Of a stretch of DNA of 15,624 bases, positions 9,036 to 15,624 are shown in pieces. The DNA comes from an uncultured Paracoccaceae bacterium (GTDB taxonomy: Bacteria; Pseudomonadota; Alphaproteobacteria; Rhodobacterales; Rhodobacteraceae). Made by a program: the position numbers and the translations under genes. The notes beneath the pieces were generated by a model. It saw nothing but the letters and a program-made list of their open reading frames with translations, had not been told where the DNA came from and did not search any database. The DNA is taken from NCBI GenBank assembly GCA_937132145.1, contig CAKZNY010000390.1, positions 1-15,624 of the forward strand, given 5' to 3'. Every line of letters begins with the position of its first letter. The first letter of the stretch is position 1.

Positions 9036-10574
9036 TTACGCGAAATCTTTCGCAAACGCTTCGAGTGCTGCTTTGATTGCATCTTCCAGATCACCTTTAA
9101 CCTTACGGTCGTTGTCGGTGATGTCTGCCAGAAGGTCTGCATTCTGCGAGCGCAAGTGTGCCAGAAGGCCAGTCTCGAAACGGCCAACGTCTTTTACGGC
9201 AACCTTGTCGAGATACCCTTTGGTCCCCGCGTAAATCACGATAACCTGCTCGGCGTTCGTTAGCGGCGAGTACTGTGGCTGTTTCAGCAGCTCAGTCAGG
9301 CGCGCACCACGGTTAAGCAGGGCTTGCGTTGATGCATCAAGGTCGGAACCGAACTGTGCAAAGGCGGCCATCTCGCGATACTGCGCCAATTCCAGTTTGA
9401 TCGAACCCGCAACGGATTTCATTGCGTTTGTCTGCGCCGAGGAACCAACACGCGACACCGAAAGACCGGTGTTCACAGCTGGGCGGATGCCCTGGTTGAA
9501 CAAATCGGTTTCAAGGAAGATCTGACCGTCAGTGATCGAAATCACGTTTGTCGGAATAAACGCCGAAACGTCGCCACCTTGGGTTTCAATGATCGGCAGC
9601 GCGGTCAAGGAACCGGAACCGTGATCCGCGTTCAGTTTGCACGAACGCTCAAGAAGTCTTGAGTGAAGATAGAAAACGTCGCCCGGATACGCTTCACGTC
9701 CTGGTGGACGGCGAAGAAGCAGGGACATCTGGCGATAAGAAACAGCTTGTTTGGACAAATCATCATAGATGATCAGCGCGTGGCGGCCATTGTCACGGAA
9801 ATGCTCGGCCATCGCGGTGGCGGAATACGGTGCGAGGAACTGCAAAGGTGCAGGCTCGGAAGCAGTAGCAGCAACGATGATCGTGTACGCCAGCGCGCCG
9901 GTTTCTTCCAGTTTCTTAACCAACTGCGCAACGGTCGAGCGTTTCTGCCCGATCGCAACATAGATGCAGTACAATTTCTTGCTCTCGTCGTCGCCAGCAG
10001 CGTCGTTATACGCTTTCTGGTTCAGGATCGTATCCAGCGCAATTGCTGTTTTACCTGTCTGGCGGTCACCAATGATCAGCTCGCGCTGGCCACGGCCAAT
10101 GGGGATAAGCGCATCAACGGATTTAATACCGGTCGCCATTGGTTCATGCACCGATTTACGAGGCATAATGCCGGGTGCTTTAACGTCTGCAACACCGCGT
10201 TTGGTCGTTTCGATCGGGCCTTTGCCGTCAATCGGGTTACCCAGACCATCAACAACACGACCAAGAAGTGCGTCGCCGATGGGCACGTCCACGATGGAGT
10301 TCGTACGTTTGACAAGGTCGCCCTCTTTAATGTCACGGTCAGCACCGAAAATAACAACACCAACGTTGTCAACTTCAAGGTTCAGCGCCATTCCACGGAT
10401 ACCACCGGGGAATTCAACCATTTCGCCAGCCTGAACGTTGTCGAGGCCGTATACGCGCGCAATACCGTCACCGACGGATAATACGCGACCGACTTCAGCA
10501 ACTTCGGCGTCTTGGCCAAAATTCTTGATCTGTTCCTTGAGGATTGCAGAAATTTCCGCAGCTTGGATGCTCAT
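9036..10574 (-). CDS. atpA: F1F0 ATP synthase alpha subunit
   Basis: Alpha alternates with beta in F1, holds non-catalytic nucleotide and gives the arginine finger to the catalytic sites. The product is 512 residues. The P-loop GDRQTGKT is at 169-176, and the [10 protein letters not shown] block carries the arginine finger. The N-terminus [15 protein letters not shown] is typical of the family. The ATG at 10574 shares one base with the atpH stop (TAATG arrangement) and is preceded by AGAGG within atpH, so the two genes are translationally coupled. Confidence 0.98.
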   Translation of the reverse strand: MSIQAAEISAILKEQIKNFGQDAEVAEVGRVLSVGDGIARVYGLDNVQAGEMVEFPGGIRGMALNLEVDNVGVVIFGADRDIKEGDLVKRTNSIVDVPIGDALLGRVVDGLGNPIDGKGPIETTKRGVADVKAPGIMPRKSVHEPMATGIKSVDALIPIGRGQRELIIGDRQTGKTAIALDTILNQKAYNDAAGDDESKKLYCIYVAIGQKRSTVAQLVKKLEETGALAYTIIVAATASEPAPLQFLAPYSATAMAEHFRDNGRHALIIYDDLSKQAVSYRQMSLLLRRPPGREAYPGDVFYLHSRLLERSCKLNADHGSGSLTALPIIETQGGDVSAFIPTNVISITDGQIFLETDLFNQGIRPAVNTGLSVSRVGSSAQTNAMKSVAGSIKLELAQYREMAAFAQFGSDLDASTQALLNRGARLTELLKQPQYSPLTNAEQVIVIYAGTKGYLDKVAVKDVGRFETGLLAHLRSQNADLLADITDNDRKVKGDLEDAIKAALEAFAKDFA

Positions 10575-11134
10575 TATCCGACCTCTTTCATTGCATTTTG
10601 AAGATTAGCGAGTTTCGAAGCAATCGACGTGTCGATCATTTTCGAACCCAGTTTAACAATAAGACCGCCGATAATATCTTTATCGACGGACATATTAATT
10701 GTGACATCCTTTCCAGAACTCTTTGAAAGAGCTTTGGCAAGGCTTTCCTGTTGCGCCTTCGTCAGCGCCTTGGCGACAGTAACGTCAGCAGAAATTTCAC
10801 CGCGCGCATCGGAAGCAAGTGCTTTAACGGCAGCAATCAGTTCCGGCAAAACAAACAGGCGACGCTTGGATGCCATCAAGGCAACCGTGTTCGCAACTTC
10901 CATGCCGATTTTCATCTGGACAGACAGTTCCGCCATTACGGCAGCCTGTTGTTCGCGTGTATATATAGGAGAGGAGATCAACTCGCGCAGCTCGCCGCTT
11001 TCAGCAAGGGCGGCTTCCAACGCGGAAAGGTCAGCCTCTACGGCAGGCAGCGTTGATGCCTCGTTGGCTATTTCGAATAGTGCTGTCGCGTAACGACCAG
11101 CTACTCCCGAGGTTAAAGAACTAGTGTCAGACAC
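10574..11134 (-). CDS. atpH: F1F0 ATP synthase delta subunit
   Basis: Delta caps F1 and binds the peripheral stalk (the equivalent of mitochondrial OSCP). The 186-residue product shows the usual N-terminal helical domain ([15 protein letters not shown], from residue 9) and the C-terminal signature [13 protein letters not shown]. It starts with GTG at 11134, supported by a GGAAGGA ribosome site five bases upstream; no ATG upstream in frame fits. It is the first gene of the F1 operon. As usual in this bacterial class, the F0 genes are not adjacent. Confidence 0.95.
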   Translation of the reverse strand: MSDTSSLTSGVAGRYATALFEIANEASTLPAVEADLSALEAALAESGELRELISSPIYTREQQAAVMAELSVQMKIGMEVANTVALMASKRRLFVLPELIAAVKALASDARGEISADVTVAKALTKAQQESLAKALSKSSGKDVTINMSVDKDIIGGLIVKLGSKMIDTSIASKLANLQNAMKEVG

Positions 11135-11226
11135 GTAAATCCTTCCAATCCAGATTGACCGACCTTGCTTGGCCGGAGTGCATTAGCGTTTCGGGCTCGC
11201 AAAACAAACCCTTTGAAATCCGCGCG

Positions 11227-11255
11227 GTGATACCAGAGGTATTGCTTTGAGGCAA
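11227..11255 (-). promoter_or_regulatory. Candidate promoter for the atpHAGDC operon
   Basis: On the minus strand, TTGCCT (forward 11250-11255) and TATCAC (forward 11227-11232) are exactly 17 bases apart, giving a leader of roughly 85-90 bases before the atpH GTG. An A/T-rich patch lies upstream (about 11275-11300) and could act as an UP-like element. The rest of the 275-bp gap up to 11409 contains only weak short inverted repeats after the methyltransferase stop. Confidence 0.55.
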
Positions 11256-11409
11256 GTGGTCGGGCGTTTTGATTGTGAAAAAATTTCCCTTTTATTTCAA
11301 TGGGTAAATCGGAACCTCGCTTTAACTGCGACGCTTTGCGCCCAATTATGCCAACAAAATTAGCCTCTTGGATAAGAGAATCCAGATTCAAGCATAAATG
11401 CTATCGAAT

Positions 11410-12198
11410 CTATGGCGCGGCGCGGTCAGCCGTCCCGTTTCCTGTCCGGTTTGCCGCCCGTTTCGGCTTGGGTTTCGCCAATCCCTCAAGCACACCCAGC
11501 GGCCGTTTGACCGCTTCGCGCAGGCCGGATTTCGGAGTCGCATATATCTGCTTGGTCGCCTCGACCAGAAGTGCCCCTGCCACCATGCTGTAATCAAGGC
11601 GCTTTCCAAGCCTCTCCCAGAATCGTGCCGACTTTAACCAATAGGGTTTATGGCTGGGCGGCGCATATAACGCCGAAACATGCCGATCGGGATGGAAGCG
11701 ATGCTTTCGCAACTGCGATTCCAGTTGTGAAAGACTATATGGCCGACCATACCCGAAAGGCGTCACATCACGTCGCGCCCATAACCCCGAGCGGTTCGGG
11801 ACGATAAACACCACCTGCCCGCCGGGGGCCAGCACGCGCCAGATCTCGTCCAGCAACTCGCCCGGGTGGTCGCACGTCTCGATCCCGTGACCAACGATCA
11901 ACCGGTCCACATACCCCGCAGGCAGTGGCCAGTTGAATTCCTCAACCAAGATTGAAAGATTCGCCTCGCCGGGGGGCCAGTGCATAACGCCCTGCTGGCC
12001 GGGCATCAGGCACAACACCTTTTCCGAAGTATGCAGGAACGGGCGCAAAAACGGCGCGGCAAACCCGAAACCGGCAATGATCTGCCCTTCGGTATTTGGC
12101 CACAACGCGCGCAGGCCTTCTTGCAACGAACGCTGGGCCGAACGACCAAGTTTCGTATTATAATAAAAGGCTCTAAGATCAATAACATCCAAATGCAT
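11410..12198 (-). CDS. Class I SAM-dependent methyltransferase-like protein
   Basis: This is a 262-residue protein with a Rossmann methyltransferase core (Methyltransf_11 type). The clearest evidence is EIWRVLAPGGQVVFIVPN (118-135), followed by the FGYGRPYSLSQL block (148-159), both common in this family. The SAM-binding motif I (IAGFGFAAPFL, 41-51) is degenerate, lacking the usual GxGxG with a following acidic residue, so activity is uncertain. The C-terminus from about residue 240 is basic and probably disordered (KPKPKRAANRTG). It has no signal peptide and the substrate is unknown. It is divergent from gloB with a 53-bp gap. AGGGTGA stands before the ATG at 12198. Confidence 0.85.
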   Translation of the reverse strand: MHLDVIDLRAFYYNTKLGRSAQRSLQEGLRALWPNTEGQIIAGFGFAAPFLRPFLHTSEKVLCLMPGQQGVMHWPPGEANLSILVEEFNWPLPAGYVDRLIVGHGIETCDHPGELLDEIWRVLAPGGQVVFIVPNRSGLWARRDVTPFGYGRPYSLSQLESQLRKHRFHPDRHVSALYAPPSHKPYWLKSARFWERLGKRLDYSMVAGALLVEATKQIYATPKSGLREAVKRPLGVLEGLAKPKPKRAANRTGNGTADRAAP

Positions 12199-12251
12199 TG
12201 CATCACCCTAGCCTATAGGTCAGACTTTCGTAAACCTCGAAGGAACCGAAA

Positions 12252-13019
12252 ATGACACTAGAAATCGTAACAATCCCCTGCCTAGCCGATAATTATGCCT
12301 TTTTGTTGCGGGATCAAGCGACGGGCAAGGTGGCGCTGGTCGATGCGCCCGAATCCTACCCCATCCAGAAAGCCCTGCAAGATAAAGGCTGGAAACTGGA
12401 CATCGTGCTGCTGACCCACCACCACGGCGACCACATAGACGGGCTGCCTGAACTGGTCGCAGAATATCACCCGCAAGTTATCGGTGCGAAGGCAGACGCG
12501 AACCGCCTACCCCCGCTCGATCTTGCGTTGAATGAAGGCGATACCTTTATGGTGGGCGAATCAGTCGGCCATATAATAGACGTCTCCGGCCACACCATCG
12601 GCCACATCGCCTTTCATTTCCCGTCAGCCAACACCGTGTTCACCGCCGACAGCCTGATGGCCCTTGGCTGCGGTCGCCTATTTGAGGGCACACCCGAAAT
12701 GATGTGGGCCAGCCTGTCCAAACTCGCAGCCCTACCCGCCGATACAATCGTCTATTCCGGTCACGAATACACCGCCAGCAACGCCAAATTCGCCCTGACC
12801 ATCGAGCCTGAAAACACCGCCCTGCAAACCCGCGTCGCAGACATCACAGCCAAGCGCGCGGCAGGCATTCCAACCGTACCCTCAACCCTGACCGAGGAGC
12901 GCGCCACCAACCCGTTTCTGCGCGCCCACCTGCCGGAAATGAAAACCGCCATGCGAATGGAGGGCGCAACAGATGTGGAAGTTTTCACCGCAATCCGCAA
13001 ACAAAAGGACAATTTCTAG
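12252..13019 (+). CDS. gloB: Hydroxyacylglutathione hydrolase (glyoxalase II)
   Basis: GloB hydrolyses S-D-lactoylglutathione to D-lactate and glutathione, completing methylglyoxal detoxification in the cytoplasm. The 255-residue product is a metallo-beta-lactamase fold enzyme. THHHGDHID (55-63) gives H56, H58, D60 and H61; H114 (SGHTIGH), D133 (TADSL) and H171 (SGHEYT) complete the binuclear metal site. GCGRLFEG (139-146) and the glutathione-binding block RATNPFLRA (217-225) mark it as glyoxalase II rather than a generic hydrolase. An AAGGAA site stands six bases before the ATG. The next gene, clpA, follows 159 bp later on the same strand. Confidence 0.95.
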   Translation: MTLEIVTIPCLADNYAFLLRDQATGKVALVDAPESYPIQKALQDKGWKLDIVLLTHHHGDHIDGLPELVAEYHPQVIGAKADANRLPPLDLALNEGDTFMVGESVGHIIDVSGHTIGHIAFHFPSANTVFTADSLMALGCGRLFEGTPEMMWASLSKLAALPADTIVYSGHEYTASNAKFALTIEPENTALQTRVADITAKRAAGIPTVPSTLTEERATNPFLRAHLPEMKTAMRMEGATDVEVFTAIRKQKDNF

Positions 13020-13178
13020 GCAAATCACATTACATCACGACTTTTTTAGTCAACTTTTCGGTCATGCGGCGACTTTCCCCTTGAACATGGGCAAATAAAC
13101 CCGAAGTTTACATATAAGAGGTATTGAACCCTCAAACTGCGGTATTCCCCGTGGGATGAATTTCGAAGGATACGTGAC

Positions 13179-15494
13179 ATGCCATCATTCTCCACCACGC
13201 TCGAGGCAGCCATCCACCAAGCGATCGCGCTTGCAAATGAACGCCGCCACGAGCTGGCCACACTGGAACACCTGCTGTTCACGCTGATCGACGAACCCGA
13301 GGCTGCGCGCGTGATGAAAGCCTGTGGGGTCGACCTCAACAGCTTGCGTGGCTCCCTGTCCGATTACATCGACACCGAACTTGATTCGCTCGTCTCCGAT
13401 GTGGAGGGGTCCGAGGCCACACCGACCACCGGTTTCCAGCGCGTCATCCAGCGCGCCGCAATCCATGTGCAATCCTCCGGCCATAACGAAGTGACGGGTG
13501 GCAATGTCCTCGTGGCTATGTTCGCCGAACGTGAAAGCCATGCGGCCTACTTCTTGCAAGAACAGGACATGACCCGCTACGACGCGGTCAACTTCATCAG
13601 CCACGGCGTCGCCAAAGACGCCCGCATGGGCGAGGAACGCGCGATTCAGGGCACTGACGATATTCAGGAAACCTCCGAACCCACCCGTAAACCCGAAGAA
13701 ACCGCGCTCCAAAAATATTGCGAAGACCTGAACCAGAAAGCCCGCAACGGCGACATCGACCCCCTGATTGGCCGCCAACACGAGGTGGACCGCTGCATTC
13801 AAATCCTTTGTCGCCGCCGCAAAAACAACCCGTTACTTGTTGGCGACCCGGGCGTTGGCAAAACCGCCATCGCCGAAGGCTTGGCCCGCATGATCGTGGA
13901 CGAACAAGTCCCCGAAGTGCTAGAGGGGGCCACGATCTTTTCGCTGGACCTAGGCGCTTTGTTGGCAGGAACCCGCTATCGCGGCGATTTCGAGGAACGC
14001 CTGAAAGCCGTGATGAAAGAGCTGGAAGACCATGATGACGCCATCATGTTCATCGACGAAATCCACACTGTAATCGGTGCGGGGGCGACATCCGGCGGCG
14101 CAATGGATGCCTCCAACATCCTGAAACCCGCGTTGCAAAGCGGCAAGCTTCGCTGCATGGGCTCGACCACCTACAAAGAATTCCGTCAACACTTCGAGAA
14201 AGACCGCGCCCTTTCGCGTCGCTTCCAGAAGATCGACGTGAACGAACCTAACATCCCGGATTCCATCAAAATCCTCATGGGTCTGAAACCCTATTTCGAG
14301 AAACACCACAAAATCCGTTACACCAACGACGCCATCAAAACCGCCGTTGATTTGGCCGCGCGTTACATCCACGACCGAAAACTGCCCGACAAAGCCATCG
14401 ACGTGATCGACGAGGCCGGTGCCGCGCAAATGCTGGTCACCGAAAGCAAACGTCGCAAAACCATCGGCACCAAGGAAATCGAAGATGTCGTAGCCAAAAT
14501 CGCCCGTATCCCGCCAAAGAACGTGTCGAAAGATGACACAACGATTCTGCGGGACCTCGACAAAAACCTCAAACGGGTGGTGTTCGGCCAAGACGCAGCG
14601 ATTGACGCGCTGGCCTCGGCCATCAAACTTTCCCGTGCAGGTCTGCGCGAACCTGAAAAACCTATCGGCAACTACCTGTTCTCGGGGCCCACTGGCGTGG
14701 GTAAAACCGAGGTTGCAAAACAACTGGCCGACACGCTGGGCGTGAAGCTATTGCGGTTCGATATGTCTGAATACATGGAAAAACACGCCGTCTCGCGCCT
14801 GATCGGTGCCCCTCCGGGGTACGTCGGGTTCGACCAAGGTGGCCTGCTGACCGACGGTGTTGACCAGCAACCGCACTGCGTTCTGCTGCTCGACGAGATC
14901 GAAAAAGCCCACCCCGATGTCTACAACATCCTGTTGCAGATCATGGACCACGGCAAGCTGACCGACCACAACGGCAAGCAGATCAACTTCCGCAACGTGA
15001 TCCTGATCATGACCACCAATGCCGGCGCCCAGGAGCAGGCCAAGGCCGCCGTTGGTTTTGGCCGCGGGCGGCGCGAGGGCGAGGACCTGGCAGCGATCGA
15101 GCGGATCTTCACGCCGGAGTTCCGCAACCGCCTGGATGCGACGATCTCGTTCGCCTCGCTGCCGCGCGATGTGATCCTGAAGGTGGTCGAGAAATTCATC
15201 CTCCAGCTCGAGGCGCAACTTCTCGAGCGCGACGTGTCGATCGAGTTGAGCGCGCCCGCCGCCGGGCTGCTGGCCGATCTCGGCTATGACGAGGCCATGG
15301 GCGCGCGTCCTCTGGCCCGGGTGATCCAGGAGCATATCAAGAAGCCGCTGGCCGAGGAGCTGCTGTTCGGCAAGCTGGCCAAGGGCGGCCTGGTGCGGGT
15401 CGGCGTCGCCGAGGGCAAGATCAGCCTGGAGATCCAGCCGCCAGACCGTCCCCGCCTGTCGCGGAGAAAAACCCCGCTGCTGACCGCAAGCTGA
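13179..15494 (+). CDS. clpA: ATP-dependent Clp protease ATP-binding subunit ClpA
   Basis: ClpA is the hexameric AAA+ unfoldase that feeds proteins, including N-degron substrates brought by ClpS, into ClpP in the cytoplasm. The product is 771 residues, close to the family norm. An N domain (1-145) is followed by D1 with Walker A GDPGVGKT (222-229) and Walker B FIDEIH (291-296), then D2 with Walker A GPTGVGKT (503-510) and Walker [13 protein letters not shown] (569-580). VGF (625-627) is the likely ClpP-docking loop. An AAGGA site lies eight bases before the ATG; no convincing promoter was seen in the 159-bp gap, and no clpS is in the window. From about codon 590 the codon use changes abruptly: Glu is GAG in 15 of 15 codons after codon 608, and Lys shifts from mostly AAA to mostly AAG. 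The reading frame stays open and the protein remains normal. Confidence 0.96.
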   Translation: MPSFSTTLEAAIHQAIALANERRHELATLEHLLFTLIDEPEAARVMKACGVDLNSLRGSLSDYIDTELDSLVSDVEGSEATPTTGFQRVIQRAAIHVQSSGHNEVTGGNVLVAMFAERESHAAYFLQEQDMTRYDAVNFISHGVAKDARMGEERAIQGTDDIQETSEPTRKPEETALQKYCEDLNQKARNGDIDPLIGRQHEVDRCIQILCRRRKNNPLLVGDPGVGKTAIAEGLARMIVDEQVPEVLEGATIFSLDLGALLAGTRYRGDFEERLKAVMKELEDHDDAIMFIDEIHTVIGAGATSGGAMDASNILKPALQSGKLRCMGSTTYKEFRQHFEKDRALSRRFQKIDVNEPNIPDSIKILMGLKPYFEKHHKIRYTNDAIKTAVDLAARYIHDRKLPDKAIDVIDEAGAAQMLVTESKRRKTIGTKEIEDVVAKIARIPPKNVSKDDTTILRDLDKNLKRVVFGQDAAIDALASAIKLSRAGLREPEKPIGNYLFSGPTGVGKTEVAKQLADTLGVKLLRFDMSEYMEKHAVSRLIGAPPGYVGFDQGGLLTDGVDQQPHCVLLLDEIEKAHPDVYNILLQIMDHGKLTDHNGKQINFRNVILIMTTNAGAQEQAKAAVGFGRGRREGEDLAAIERIFTPEFRNRLDATISFASLPRDVILKVVEKFILQLEAQLLERDVSIELSAPAAGLLADLGYDEAMGARPLARVIQEHIKKPLAEELLFGKLAKGGLVRVGVAEGKISLEIQPPDRPRLSRRKTPLLTAS

Positions 15495-15565
15495 CCGGCC
15501 CTTCCACGGCAATCCTGCTCGCGCCTCCGCCCGGGGGCATGGTGGCGGATTGCGCGCATGGAACG

Positions 15566-15592
15566 GCCCGAATTTGCCCGAATTTGCCCGAA
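15566..15592. repeat. Short tandem repeat after clpA
   Basis: GCCCGAATTT-type 10-base units occur in tandem (GCCCGAATTT twice, then a third partial GCCCGAA). It lies in the GC-rich 130-bp tail after clpA, in which I see no gene and no clear terminator. The purpose is unknown; it may be simple replication slippage. Confidence 0.6.
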
Positions 15593-15624
15593 ACCAATTG
15601 CCATCACCGCACGCATTCCCGACT

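Noticed and set aside
9663..10481. Plus-strand open frame of 272 codons opposite atpA, and similar ones opposite atpD (7598-8188) and clpA (13950-14723)
   Set aside because: Antisense shadows of strongly conserved genes; the translated sequences look like no known family.
11113..11391. Minus-strand open frame of 92 codons upstream of and overlapping the atpH start
   Set aside because: It overlaps the promoter candidate and the atpH ribosome site in another frame, and has no recognisable features.
13020..13070. GACTTTTTTAGTC after gloB as a terminator
   Set aside because: The stem is only four base pairs and the T residues lie in the loop rather than after the stem.
13080..13118. CTTGAAC plus CATATAAG upstream of clpA as a heat-shock sigma-32 promoter
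   Set aside because: The spacing of 24 bases is too long for that promoter class, and no alternative pair was convincing.
15495..15624. The repeat-bearing tail after clpA as the start of a CRISPR array
   Set aside because: The units are about 10 bases and directly adjacent, with no spacers.

Overview
The window reads as a chromosomal segment of a marine-type alphaproteobacterium of the Rhodobacterales (Roseobacter group). The best evidence is the detached F1-ATPase operon in the order atpH-atpA-atpG-atpD-atpC with no F0 genes beside it, together with the protein styles of ClpA, GloB, the YcgN-type cysteine-cluster protein and DUF1244. Base composition is moderate for most of the window. It rises sharply inside the last ~0.6 kb, within clpA.

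Left part (1-4671): the 5' end of a pyruvate kinase gene leaves on the minus strand. Diverging from it is a compact plus-strand run: N-formylglutamate amidohydrolase family protein, DUF1244 protein, ZnuA-like zinc-binding lipoprotein-like/periplasmic protein, YcgN family cysteine-cluster protein and low-specificity threonine aldolase. The first three overlap each other at their ends and the last two abut. An alpha/beta hydrolase gene converges on the aldolase gene and overlaps its 3' end by 21 bp.

Middle (4672-11409): prs (PRPP synthetase) is transcribed rightwards from a divergent intergenic region that carries a perfect 12-bp palindrome. It meets a small H-type lectin domain gene tail to tail with overlapping stop codons. 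The complete minus-strand F1 operon follows, ending in a clear intrinsic terminator and preceded by a good -35/-10 promoter candidate.

Right part (11410-15624): a class I methyltransferase-like gene is divergent from gloB (glyoxalase II), followed by clpA (unfoldase of ClpAP). The last ~170 codons of clpA and the 130 bp beyond differ strongly from everything before them in GC and codon use. This suggests either a recombinant tract or a chimeric assembly join.

Most genes are housekeeping: energy conversion (AtpHAGDC, Pyk), nucleotide precursor supply (Prs), detoxification (GloB) and proteolysis (ClpA). I found no defence system, prophage, insertion sequence, CRISPR array, tRNA or rRNA. The points most worth a second look are the clpA composition break, the possible metal-handling theme of the hutG-DUF1244-znuA-ycgN run, and the cytosolic H-type lectin.
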